64,000 bases of DNA from Craterilacuibacter sp. RT1T (lineage in GTDB: Bacteria; Pseudomonadota; Gammaproteobacteria; Burkholderiales; Chromobacteriaceae): contig NZ_JAMFLI010000008.1 of assembly GCF_023502145.1 (NCBI RefSeq), positions 62,001-126,000 on the forward strand, written 5' to 3'. The translations under genes were made by a program, and so were the position numbers. Shown in pieces: positions 54,776 to 63,699 of this stretch; position 1 is the first letter of the stretch; each line of letters opens with the position of its first letter. Below the pieces are notes generated by a model that was not told where the DNA came from, did no database searches, and was given only the letters and a program-made list of their open reading frames with translations.

Positions 54776-57609
54776 TGAAGATCAATATCTCGCTCAAGCT
54801 GATCGGGTTCTTGCTGGCCATCAGCGTCATCCCGCTGCTGCTGTATCAGCTGATCAGCTTCAGCGTGACGCGTAGCACGGTCATTGAGCTGGCTTCCCAC
54901 CATAATATGAACCTGCTGACCGAGCAGGCCGCCCATCTGTCCCAGCATCTGGAACAGATCGAAGATCTGATTCACAACATCGAGTCGGTAGACGAGATCA
55001 AGAAGATGCTGGCACTCGCCGACAAATCCAGCCAGCGCGACAATGCTTTCGAGTCCTTATCCACCCAGGCGCGCATAGGCTATATCCTCAGCGGATACAG
55101 CAGCCTGAAAGGACTGGCCTCCATCGACCTGTTTACCCGCCATGGCCAGCACTACCACGTGGGCGATACGCTCAATCTATCAGCCATTGACCATACGCTG
55201 CGCGAGCGCTTGCTGCGCGATACGGAAAATGCGGACAATGCCATCCGTTGGCATGGCATTGAAAACAACGTCAATACCTCATCCAGCACCCGGCAAGTGA
55301 TCGTCGCGACCAAACTGCTGCAACAGCTGGATAGCAGCGGCCAGAAGACGGCGAATCTCGCCATGCTGCAGGTCAATTTCGACCCGCGTTTCCTGTACAA
55401 GCACCTGCGCGAAATGGAGATGGGAGAAGGCGCGGTGTTACTGGTGGTCGATGCCAAACGGCGCCTGCTGTTTCATCCGGACGAGGCGCTGCTGGGGCAA
55501 GCCATAGATCCGACGCTCAGAGGGCTACTACAGGGCAGGCAGGGATCGCAGACCATCAAAATGGATGAGCAACCGACCCAGCTCAATTACCACAAACTGG
55601 CCGGGCGAGACTGGTATGTAGTGAGCCTGGTACCGCAAGCGACCTTGCTGACACCGGTCAGCCGCATCGCCCAGGCCGGCGTCGCCATCCTGCTCGCCTC
55701 CTTGCTGCTGATTGCCTTGCTGATCCGCCTTTATACCATTCGGGTCATACGGCCCTTGCGCGCCATTTCGGACGGTTTTCGCGACTTTCAGGCCGACCGC
55801 CTGCCATCGCAATGGCGACTGGCCAAGATACGGACACTTGACGAAATAAACCAGCTGACAGAGTGGTTCAACGCCTTTCTTGACCGCGCACAGGAACGTC
55901 AGCGTGCCGAAGCCGATCTGCGCATTGCCGCGATCGCCTTCGAGGTGCAAGAAGGAATGGTCATCACCGACCGGCACCAGCTGATCGTGCGCGTCAATCA
56001 GGCCTTTTGCGACATCACCGGCTATCGCAGCGAAGAAGTGGTGGGCCAGCCTATCCGGCTGCTGCAATCGGGCCGTCACTCTGCCGAGTTTTATCGCGCC
56101 ATGTGGGAAGAACTGTCCCGCAACCATACTTGGCAAGGCGAGCTATGGAGCCGGCGCAAGAATGGCGAGATTTACCCCGAGTGGCTGACCATCACCACGG
56201 TTTTCGATGAACGCGAGCAAGTCACCCACTATATCGGCACCATGAGCGATATTACTTTGCGTAAACATGCCGAAGAAGAAATCCAGCGTCTGGCCTATTA
56301 CGATCCGCTGACCCGACTGCCCAACCGCCGCATGCTGCTGGACAATCTGCAACACGCCATGGCCGGTGCAACGCGCAGCGGTTTGTCTGGTGCGCTGCTG
56401 TTTATCGACATGGACAACTTCAAGGATCTGAACGACACCCAGGGCCATGATAAGGGTGACCAGATGCTGCAACAGGTCGCCCAGCGCCTGCGCAACAATA
56501 CGCGGGATAGCGATATTGTCGCCCGGCTAGGCGGAGACGAGTTTGTGGTCCTGCTGGAAGGGCTGAGTGCCGACCCGGAAACCGCAGCCGGCTATTGCAA
56601 AACCGTAGCCGAAAAACTGCTGGCCGCGCTGCAGGAAAACTATATGCTGGGCAAGCATACCCACCACAGCTCCTGCAGCATCGGCGTCGCACTGTTCCAT
56701 GGTCATGACGGCAATATCGAGGATATGCTCAAACAGGCCGATCTTGCGATGTATCAGGCCAAGGCCAGCGGACGCAATACCGTCTGTTTCTTCGACCAGG
56801 CCATGCAGCAAGCGGTAGACGAACGTGCCATGCTGGAATCCAGTCTGCGCCATGCCATACACCAGCAGCAGTTGTCGCTGTACTACCAGCCTCAGGTCAA
56901 TGCCCAAGGCAAGGTATTGGGTGCCGAGGCGCTACTGCGCTGGCAACACCCGGAAAAAGGCCCGATCTCGCCGGGGCTATTTATTCCGCTAGCGGAAAAA
57001 AGCACTCTCATTATCCAGCTGGGCAACTGGGTGCTGGAAACGGCCTGCCGTCAACTGGTCAGCTGGAGCCATGTGCCGGAAAGCGCCAGCCTGACGCTGG
57101 CCGTCAATGTCAGCGCCCGCCAGTTTCATCAGCCTGATTTTGTGCAGCAAGTGCTGGATATCGTCGAACAGACGGGTGCCGATCCACGACGACTCAAGCT
57201 CGAACTGACCGAAAGCATGCTGTTGAACCATGTGCAGCAAACCATTCTCAAGATGATGGCGCTCAAGGCGCACGGCATCAGCTTTTCACTGGATGACTTC
57301 GGTACCGGTTATTCATCACTCGCCTATCTCAAACGCCTGCCGCTGGACCAGCTCAAGATAGACCAGAGCTTTGTGCGCGACCTGCAGCAAGCGGGCCACG
57401 ATACCGATATCGTGCGCACCATTCTGGCACTGGCGCAGACACTGGCACTGGATGTGATTGCCGAAGGCGTAGAGACGGATGCGCAGCAAGCGACCCTAGC
57501 ACGCCTGGGCTGCCATTACTATCAGGGCTATCTGTTCGGTCGCCCGCTGCCGATAGAACAATTCAATCAGGCCCTCAGCCAGCAGTGCGCGCAAACCCCT
57601 ATGGCCTGA
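54775..57609 (+). CDS. dCache-HAMP-PAS-GGDEF-EAL dual c-di-GMP protein
   Basis: A 944-residue membrane protein: TM1 at about 7-30, a periplasmic dCache-like domain of about 260 residues, TM2 at about 300-325, HAMP (IRPLRAISDGF), PAS (about 385-500), GGDEF and EAL. Both catalytic domains look active: RLGGDEF with an I-site (RDSD) five residues before it; EALLRW, ELTES, DDFGTGYSSLAYL and an intact AEGVET. The lipoprotein gene upstream is coupled by a one-base overlap. This resembles NspS-MbaA of Vibrio, where a binding protein tunes a GGDEF/EAL receptor, but with a sugar-type binding protein. Confidence 0.92.
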   Translation: MKINISLKLIGFLLAISVIPLLLYQLISFSVTRSTVIELASHHNMNLLTEQAAHLSQHLEQIEDLIHNIESVDEIKKMLALADKSSQRDNAFESLSTQARIGYILSGYSSLKGLASIDLFTRHGQHYHVGDTLNLSAIDHTLRERLLRDTENADNAIRWHGIENNVNTSSSTRQVIVATKLLQQLDSSGQKTANLAMLQVNFDPRFLYKHLREMEMGEGAVLLVVDAKRRLLFHPDEALLGQAIDPTLRGLLQGRQGSQTIKMDEQPTQLNYHKLAGRDWYVVSLVPQATLLTPVSRIAQAGVAILLASLLLIALLIRLYTIRVIRPLRAISDGFRDFQADRLPSQWRLAKIRTLDEINQLTEWFNAFLDRAQERQRAEADLRIAAIAFEVQEGMVITDRHQLIVRVNQAFCDITGYRSEEVVGQPIRLLQSGRHSAEFYRAMWEELSRNHTWQGELWSRRKNGEIYPEWLTITTVFDEREQVTHYIGTMSDITLRKHAEEEIQRLAYYDPLTRLPNRRMLLDNLQHAMAGATRSGLSGALLFIDMDNFKDLNDTQGHDKGDQMLQQVAQRLRNNTRDSDIVARLGGDEFVVLLEGLSADPETAAGYCKTVAEKLLAALQENYMLGKHTHHSSCSIGVALFHGHDGNIEDMLKQADLAMYQAKASGRNTVCFFDQAMQQAVDERAMLESSLRHAIHQQQLSLYYQPQVNAQGKVLGAEALLRWQHPEKGPISPGLFIPLAEKSTLIIQLGNWVLETACRQLVSWSHVPESASLTLAVNVSARQFHQPDFVQQVLDIVEQTGADPRRLKLELTESMLLNHVQQTILKMMALKAHGISFSLDDFGTGYSSLAYLKRLPLDQLKIDQSFVRDLQQAGHDTDIVRTILALAQTLALDVIAEGVETDAQQATLARLGCHYYQGYLFGRPLPIEQFNQALSQQCAQTPMA

Positions 57610-57661
57610 GCTTATCCGGCCAATGCCGGCAAGATGACACCGCGGCATATATAGTGCGTAG

Positions 57662-59074
57662 ATGCCGACTCTGCTTCCACCCCGCGTAAATGGTGTCTCC
57701 CCCTGGTTGCCCTGGCTTGCTGCCATCAGCCTGTTTATGGAGACGCTGGACGCCACCATCCTCAACACCGCCCTGCCATCCATGGCCGCCAGCCTGGGTG
57801 AGAGCCCGCTGGTGATGCAGTCGGTGCTGGTCGCCTATGTTTTGACACTGGCGGTGCTGGTGCCCTTGTCCGGCTGGGTCGCCGACCGCTTCGGCACCCG
57901 CCGCGCCTTCCTGGCCGCCATCGTGCTGTTTACGCTGGGCTCGGTATTGTGTGCCGCTGCGCAGACGCTGCCACAGATGATCGCCTGCCGTATCGTGCAG
58001 GGGGTGGGCGGCGCGCTGATGCTGCCCACCGGACGCCTGGCCGTGCTCAAGAGCTATCCCGACCGCGCCAGCCGCATGGAGGCGCTGAATTTTATTGCCC
58101 TGCCCGGCCTGATCGGGCCGGTGCTCGGCCCTTCGCTCGGCGGCCTGATTGTCGAGTACAGCAGCTGGCACTGGATCTTTCTGGTCAATGTGCCGGTCGG
58201 GATACTGGGCTTTGTGCTGGCGCTCAAGCATATGCCGCAACTACTCGAACCTGCTGCCCGCATCGATGTACCGGGCTATTTATTGTTTGCCGGCGGGGTG
58301 TTGCTGGTTTCCTATGCGCTGGAGATGTTCGGCGAACACCGCTTGTCGGTAGCGGCCACCCTGGCAATGATCGCGTGCGGCATGGCCAGTATCGCCGGCT
58401 ATATCGCCTACGCCCGCCGCCACAAGGCACCGCTGTTTCCGCTGGCCATTTTCCGTAACCGCATTTTCAGCGTCGGCATCTTGGGCAATCTGTTGGCCCG
58501 GCTAGGCTCGGGCGGCATCCCCTTGCTGCTGCCGCTATTTCTACAACTGGCCTTCCTCTATTCGCCGGCACATGCCGGCCTGCTGCTGATGCCGATTGCC
58601 GGTGCCGCACTGCTGGTCAAACCCGCCGTCGTGCCACTCATCCAGCGCTTCGGCAACTACCGCGTGCTGATGCTCAGCAATATCGCGGTCGGTGCGGCCA
58701 TCATGGCGCTGGCGTTTACCACGCCACAGACCAGCAATCTGTATTTCGTGCTGCTGCTACTGGCTTTCGGTGCATCCATCTCGCTGCAGTTCTCTACCCT
58801 CAACGCCAGTGCGCTGTCCAGCCTGCCGGCCGAATACGCCAGCGCCGGCAATATGCTGCTCTCGACCGCCATGCAGTTGGCGCTGAGCATGGGGCTCACC
58901 TTCGCCATCGTGGTGCTGTCGCTGTTTTTGGGGCGAGACTTCCACCCGGATCAGGCTAAAACCTTTACCGCCTACCACCATACATTTATCACGCTGGCGC
59001 TGATGACCTGGGCCAGCGGTCTGGTCTTTTTACTGATACGCAAACCGGCAAGAAAAACGGCAAGGCCGGCATAA
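57662..59074 (+). CDS. MFS drug exporter, DHA2 family (MdtD-like)
   Basis: A 470-residue major facilitator with about 14 membrane segments. It has the DHA2 hallmarks LDATILNTALPSMAASLG in TM1, the loop motif GWVADRFGTRRAF, RIVQGVGGALMLPTGR, and antiporter motif C-like GLIGPVLGPSLGGLI. Closest by pattern to MdtD (YegB) and other 14-TM proton-drug antiporters. The substrate is unknown. The ATG is 53 bases after the GGDEF-EAL gene, with weak ribosome-binding signal. The stop codon lies inside a GGCCGGC / GCCGGCC hairpin (59064-59082) that may act as terminator. Confidence 0.88.
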   Translation: MPTLLPPRVNGVSPWLPWLAAISLFMETLDATILNTALPSMAASLGESPLVMQSVLVAYVLTLAVLVPLSGWVADRFGTRRAFLAAIVLFTLGSVLCAAAQTLPQMIACRIVQGVGGALMLPTGRLAVLKSYPDRASRMEALNFIALPGLIGPVLGPSLGGLIVEYSSWHWIFLVNVPVGILGFVLALKHMPQLLEPAARIDVPGYLLFAGGVLLVSYALEMFGEHRLSVAATLAMIACGMASIAGYIAYARRHKAPLFPLAIFRNRIFSVGILGNLLARLGSGGIPLLLPLFLQLAFLYSPAHAGLLLMPIAGAALLVKPAVVPLIQRFGNYRVLMLSNIAVGAAIMALAFTTPQTSNLYFVLLLLAFGASISLQFSTLNASALSSLPAEYASAGNMLLSTAMQLALSMGLTFAIVVLSLFLGRDFHPDQAKTFTAYHHTFITLALMTWASGLVFLLIRKPARKTARPA

Positions 59075-59102
59075 AGCCGGCCCTGGATTCGCCTTTTCTG
59101 CC

Positions 59103-61064
59103 TTAGCTGCCGATCACCCCGCCGTCCAGCTTGCGTATCGCCACTGTCGCTGAGCGCGGGCGGCCGGCGCCATCCGGCCAGCTGGAAATTGCCGTTGGCT
59201 GCACCGGGTCAGAGCGCTCGCTCTCCGGCTCGCCCGGGTGCTGGATATTGATAAACAGCGTCTTGCTATCCGGTGTAAAGCTGATACCGGTAATCTCGCA
59301 GCCTTTGGGCCCGGTCAGGAAACGGCGGAATTCGCCGCTTTCGGGCAGCACCGCCAGCATCTGGTTATTCCCCATCCCGGCATACTCTTTCATATTGACG
59401 GTCGAGGTCGACACATCGGTCTGCACCCACAACACCCCTTGCCGATCGAAAGCGAGGCCATCCGGGCTACCGAACACATCGCCCTTGAGCGCCCCCTGAT
59501 GCTCGGCCTTGGCCGCATCCGGCTTGCCGGCCAAGGCGAAAATGTCCCATTTGAACGAATTTGCCGCCGCATTGCCGCCTGCTTCCTGCCAGCGCAGGAT
59601 ATGGCCGAATTTATTATCGGCGCGCGGGTTGGCCGCATCGACGCCCGGCTTGCCCTCGCTGCCGCGCTCGCTGTTATTGGTCAGCGTGCAGTACACTTCG
59701 CCGGCCACGCGCGGATTGACGGCAATCCACTCCGGACGGTCCATTTTGGTCGCGCCGACCACATCGGCCGCCATGCGTGCCTTAATCGCCACCTCGCCCT
59801 GATCGGCAAAACCCTTGCTGGCATCGACCCCGTTCTGGCCATGGACCAGTGGCAACCACTGACCGGTACCATCGGCATCGAAACGCGCGACATACAGCGT
59901 GCCCTCATCCAGCAAGCGGCTATTAGCCTTGCGATTATTGGGCTGGTAACGGTTTTTCGACACGAATTTGTAGATATATTCGAAGCGCTGGTCGTCGCCC
60001 ATATACACCACCGCGCGGCCGTCCGGCGCCAGCGTGACCGTCGCGCCCTCGTGCTTGAAGCGCCCCAGCGCGGTACGCTTGACCGGTTTGGACTTCGGGT
60101 CGTACGGGTCGATCTCGACCACCCAGCCGAAGCGGTTCGCCTCGTTAGGGTTGATTTGCAGATCAAAACGGAAGTCTTCCCATGCCCACTTATAACCGGC
60201 ATCCTTGTTCTTGATGCCGTAGCGCTTCTCGTTGTCCGACAAGGTGCCCGAGTCGTTAACGAAATAGCCGTCAAAGTTTTCCTCGCAAGTGAGGTAGGTG
60301 CCCCACGGGGTTTTACCATTCGCACAATTGTTCAGCGTGCCGAGGATCTCGACCCCCTTGGGGTCGGCCTCGGTCTGCATCAGGGCGTGGCCATGTGCCG
60401 GGCCACCAATGGCCATCGGCGTGTTGGCGGTAATACGGCGCGCGTACTTGGATGGGCGCACGACACGCCAGCCCTGCCCTTTGCCTGCGGCTTCCACCTC
60501 AATCACCGAGACGCCGACTGCAGCCTGTGCCTTCTTGACCTTGTCGCCGCTCCAGCTCTTCATTCCGTCCGGATGCAGCAAACCATCGTCGGTATATTCG
60601 TGATTAATCGCCAGCAGGCCATGCTTGTCGGCCTGCGAGCCCTGCGGCAACGGGAAAAAGGCCATGCCGTCGTGGTGCATGCCGGCCTGAGCCGCCTGCT
60701 CGTCGGCACTATTCGATGCGTCCGCCTTGAATGCCGGGCTATTGCCCTTAAGCCCCACCGGATCGCCCCATGCATACAGCACTTCGGCCACATAACCTGC
60801 CGGCACCACCACCTTGTCTTCGACCGAGAAGGGCACGGCAGCAAAGCCCAGACGAGCGGCCGACCGGGTCGCCACTTGTGGCGCAGCGTGCGCCAAAGCA
60901 GGCAACAGGCCACCCGCCAACGTCGCCATACCGGCGGCACTGCCGGCCTGCAGCACGTTGCGGCGCGACAGGCGCGCATCCAGTACGGCGGAAAACGCCG
61001 GGTTATCCGATTGATTGCTGCATGCTTCTACACCGTGATGCTTGATCTTGTAGCTGTCGCTCAT
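59103..61064 (-). CDS. phoX: PhoX-family alkaline phosphatase
   Basis: A 653-residue Tat-exported phosphatase. The Tat signal has SRRNVL at residues 33-38 after an unusually long n-region, then a hydrophobic stretch ending ALAHA. The mature part follows the PhoX pattern: LLAINHEYTDDGLLHPDG, GTYLTCEENFDGYF, RFGWVVEIDPYDP, RFKHEGATVTLAPDGRAVVYMGDD, DGLAFDRQGVLWVQTD. PhoX enzymes use calcium and iron and release phosphate from organic esters. The upstream region contains spaced TGTCA-like repeats consistent with PhoB control. Confidence 0.93.
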   Translation of the reverse strand: MSDSYKIKHHGVEACSNQSDNPAFSAVLDARLSRRNVLQAGSAAGMATLAGGLLPALAHAAPQVATRSAARLGFAAVPFSVEDKVVVPAGYVAEVLYAWGDPVGLKGNSPAFKADASNSADEQAAQAGMHHDGMAFFPLPQGSQADKHGLLAINHEYTDDGLLHPDGMKSWSGDKVKKAQAAVGVSVIEVEAAGKGQGWRVVRPSKYARRITANTPMAIGGPAHGHALMQTEADPKGVEILGTLNNCANGKTPWGTYLTCEENFDGYFVNDSGTLSDNEKRYGIKNKDAGYKWAWEDFRFDLQINPNEANRFGWVVEIDPYDPKSKPVKRTALGRFKHEGATVTLAPDGRAVVYMGDDQRFEYIYKFVSKNRYQPNNRKANSRLLDEGTLYVARFDADGTGQWLPLVHGQNGVDASKGFADQGEVAIKARMAADVVGATKMDRPEWIAVNPRVAGEVYCTLTNNSERGSEGKPGVDAANPRADNKFGHILRWQEAGGNAAANSFKWDIFALAGKPDAAKAEHQGALKGDVFGSPDGLAFDRQGVLWVQTDVSTSTVNMKEYAGMGNNQMLAVLPESGEFRRFLTGPKGCEITGISFTPDSKTLFINIQHPGEPESERSDPVQPTAISSWPDGAGRPRSATVAIRKLDGGVIGS

Positions 61065-61103
61065 GAATGACTCCGTTGGGTTCTACCGCGAGGCCGGTCG
61101 ATA

Positions 61104-61154
61104 AGGACAACCATAAGTCATTACTGTGACAGCAAGATCAAAAAAATATGACGC
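61104..61154 (-). promoter_or_regulatory. Candidate PhoB-binding repeats upstream of phoX
   Basis: On the minus strand three heptamers, GCGTCAT (61154-61148), CTGTCAC (61132-61126) and TTGTCCT (61110-61104), lie exactly 22 bases apart. CTGTCAC matches the Pho-box half-site CTGTCAT in six of seven bases. The intermediate 11-base positions (TTTTGAT, ATGACTT) are poor matches. The repeats end 40 bases before the phoX start. Confidence 0.4.
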
Positions 61155-61229
61155 TAATATGAACGAGGGGCGTAACAGAAAGGGAATAGCGCAAGTGTCG
61201 GGAGCGGCCGCTCCCGACGGATAGCTAAC

Positions 61230-62024
61230 TTATTTACAACTGAAAGGCTGGACTGCGATGCCGGGCAGCAAACGCTGTTGTACCGCTTTGAGTTTATCCA
61301 CCTGCTCCGGTGTCAGCGCACGCAGGCTCACCGTGGTTTTCTTGCTGCGCGTTCCGCGCGCATCGATTTGCGCCTTGTCAAAGCCCAAGTCCTTCAGGCG
61401 CTTGACCAGCGCCTTGGCGCCCTCTTCCTTGGCAAACAGACCTAATGACAGATAGCCGCGGAACGGGCCTTCATTACGCACGATATAGCTATCCAGCCCC
61501 TTGGCCTTGAGTTCGGCAATCAGGGTCAGCGTCTCGGACTGGGTCGCCAGCGGCGGGTAATACACCCAAGCCTTGCCACCAGACGACTTGTCCTCGCGCA
61601 CGCTATCCGACACTTGAGCCGCCGGCAGACGCAAAGTGGCAATGCCGCCACGCGCACGCGCCAACTGGCTATCGTTTAACTCGCCCCAGCGATAACACTG
61701 CTTGGCCACCTCGACCTTGGCGACCGGCGCCTCCGCAGGCGTGGCAGACGGAGCAAGCGCCGCAGGCGTACTGGCCAGCGGTTTGACCGGTACCGGAGCA
61801 GGCACGGAAGCAAGCGCCAGTGGGGCGCTGGCTTCGGTCAGTCCCTGCTCGACACCCGGGGCGCTGGCCGTCACCGCGGGCGGATAACCATGCTCCGGCA
61901 GCCGGCTGATCAACTGCGGGCTGACCTCGCGCGCACCAAAGTCATCCTGCGGCGTTTTCTGCAAGGCGATCAGCCCCGCAACCAGCAAATTGAGTGTCAC
62001 TACGGCTGCAAAAAACCACTTCAT
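61230..62024 (-). CDS. SPOR-domain inner-membrane protein
   Basis: A 264-residue protein with one N-terminal TM (about 4-20), a Pro/Ala-rich linker (about 45-105) and a C-terminal SPOR domain (about 150-230) with the pattern AWVYYPPLATQSETLTLIAELKAKG and GYLSLGLFAKEEGAKALVKRL. SPOR domains bind denuded peptidoglycan at division sites. It overlaps coaX by ATGA; the birA-coaX-SPOR arrangement is common in betaproteobacteria. The precise role is unknown. Confidence 0.88.
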   Translation of the reverse strand: MKWFFAAVVTLNLLVAGLIALQKTPQDDFGAREVSPQLISRLPEHGYPPAVTASAPGVEQGLTEASAPLALASVPAPVPVKPLASTPAALAPSATPAEAPVAKVEVAKQCYRWGELNDSQLARARGGIATLRLPAAQVSDSVREDKSSGGKAWVYYPPLATQSETLTLIAELKAKGLDSYIVRNEGPFRGYLSLGLFAKEEGAKALVKRLKDLGFDKAQIDARGTRSKKTTVSLRALTPEQVDKLKAVQQRLLPGIAVQPFSCK

Positions 62025-62737
62025 GAGGTGCTCGCCATGCTGAGAAGTCCAAGAATCACCAGATTATCCACGATACGCACCGGTGCGGCGAGGTGGGGCA
62101 ACAAACGCGCTGCATCGCCACCCGTCAAGAGCACCATGGCAGCGGGCCGCCCGCTATGCGCCGCCAGACGTGCACGCATGCGCTCGATGGCGCCGGCTTG
62201 TGCATCCAGCACGCCGCTGGCGATGGCGTCTTCCGTACCCTGCGGGAAAGCACGATGCTCACCCGCCGGCCGGTCCAGCTGTGCGGTGCCGCGCGCCAGG
62301 CTCTGCAGCATCAGCTGCTGACCGGGCAGAATCAGCCCCCCCAGATAATCCCCTTCGGCCGATAGCGCTTCCACCGTCAAGGCGGTGCCGGCACAGGCCA
62401 CGACCACATCCCCGTTTACCAAAGAACGCGCCGCCAGTACCGCCAGCCAGCGATCGGCCCCCTGCTCGGCCACATTGCGGTAATGATTGCTGACACCGCC
62501 AGCCGCACGCTGGGCCAAAACCCAGACCAGCGGCACCGGACTGATGGCATCCACGGCGGCACGCAATTCGGGGCTTGCCACCGAGGCGGCCCAGCCGGCG
62601 CTAATCGGCCAACCCTGCCAAGCCTCAGCGAGGGAGGCGATATCGCCATGTGCCACCGCCCCCTGCGCCATGCAGTCCTGCCCCTGATACACCGCCCATT
62701 TCAGCCGGGTATTGCCGATATCGATCAATAGCTTCAT
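62021..62737 (-). CDS. coaX: Type III pantothenate kinase
   Basis: A 238-residue enzyme for the first step of CoA synthesis. It has DIGNTRLKWAVY at residues 6-17, the catalytic GADRWLAVLAA, CAGTALTVEAL, and GGLILPGQQLMLQSLARGTAQL. The aspartate usual before GTA in other CoaX proteins is replaced (ACAGTA), but the betaproteobacterial Baf/CoaX group also varies there. It overlaps birA and the SPOR gene by ATGA. Confidence 0.93.
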   Translation of the reverse strand: MKLLIDIGNTRLKWAVYQGQDCMAQGAVAHGDIASLAEAWQGWPISAGWAASVASPELRAAVDAISPVPLVWVLAQRAAGGVSNHYRNVAEQGADRWLAVLAARSLVNGDVVVACAGTALTVEALSAEGDYLGGLILPGQQLMLQSLARGTAQLDRPAGEHRAFPQGTEDAIASGVLDAQAGAIERMRARLAAHSGRPAAMVLLTGGDAARLLPHLAAPVRIVDNLVILGLLSMASTS

Positions 62738-63699
62738 GGCCGCGGCCTCAGGCTGACTTCTCCCACATGAAACAGTTGTTCGCCGGATGGGGTTTGCACG
62801 CGCAAGGCACCGCTGTCATCCACTCCCAATGCCACGCCATCAACCGGCGCATGGTGGCTGAACGACAGGCGCACCGGCGCCTGATGATGCGCGGCATAGC
62901 TTGACCATTCATCACGCAGCACGGCAAAGCCGCCACGCTCGAATTCCACCAGCACCTGCTGCAATTCGTTCAGCAAGACCGCCAGCACCGTATTGCGGCT
63001 CAGCTGCAAGCCAGCATCGGCAAGGCAGGCCACCGGCTGGTCGACTTCGCCCGGATCGGCCACATTCAAGCCGATGCCGATCACCACGGCCGCCGGCCCC
63101 TGTGCATCACCGGACAACTCGATCAGGGTGCCGGCCAGCTTCTTGCCATCCAGCAGCACATCATTCGGCCACTTCAGCATCACCGGCGCCCCCAGCTTGC
63201 GCAAGGCGCGCACCATGGCGACCCCGACCGCCAGCGACAGGCCCGCCAAGGCCGCCAGGCCGCGCTCAAAGCGCCACAGCAGCGAAAACGTCAGGCCGGC
63301 GCCCAGCTTCATCTGCCAGCGCCGCCCCAGACGGCCGCGTCCGGCACTTTGCGCCTCGGCGGCCAGCAGCAAGCCTTGCGGTGCGCCTGCGGCCGCCCGC
63401 GTCATAAGCTGGGTATTGGTGGAGTCGGTGCGCTCGACCAGCGCCAGGGTCAGGCTGTCGCCCGCCGCGTCAGACAGGCCGGCACGAATCTGTGCCACAT
63501 CCAGCCAGTCAAAGGGCTGGGCCAGTTGATAACCGCGCCCGCGTACCGAAAACACGGTCAGGCCGAAATCCTGCTCGATGGCATGCACCGCCTGCCACAC
63601 CAGGGTGCGCGAACAGCTCAGTTGTTGCGCCATCCCTTCACCCGACTGAAAGCCGCCGGCAGACAACAAGCGCAAGACGGCAAAGGCGTGATCGCTCAC
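62734..63699 (-). CDS. birA: Biotin-protein ligase / biotin operon repressor
   Basis: A 321-residue BirA. The N-terminal winged helix-turn-helix (about 5-60) is followed by the ligase domain with TDSTNTQLM, the biotin loop AEAQSAGRGRLGRRW, LKWPNDVLLDGKKLAGTLIE and GIGLNV, then a C-terminal SH3-like domain. It biotinylates the acetyl-CoA carboxylase carrier protein and, through the HTH, can repress biotin genes. ATGA overlaps with rfaE2 upstream and coaX downstream. In Neisseria birA and coaX are fused; here they are separate overlapping genes. Confidence 0.95.
   Translation of the reverse strand: MSDHAFAVLRLLSAGGFQSGEGMAQQLSCSRTLVWQAVHAIEQDFGLTVFSVRGRGYQLAQPFDWLDVAQIRAGLSDAAGDSLTLALVERTDSTNTQLMTRAAAGAPQGLLLAAEAQSAGRGRLGRRWQMKLGAGLTFSLLWRFERGLAALAGLSLAVGVAMVRALRKLGAPVMLKWPNDVLLDGKKLAGTLIELSGDAQGPAAVVIGIGLNVADPGEVDQPVACLADAGLQLSRNTVLAVLLNELQQVLVEFERGGFAVLRDEWSSYAAHHQAPVRLSFSHHAPVDGVALGVDDSGALRVQTPSGEQLFHVGEVSLRPRP

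Noticed and set aside
59238-61070. Long + strand frame of 610 codons opposite phoX
   Set aside because: Antisense shadow of an intact family protein.
62021-62737. CoaX as an inactive kinase because the aspartate before GTA is missing
   Set aside because: The Baf-type CoaX of other betaproteobacteria also lacks it, while GADRW and DIGNT are intact.
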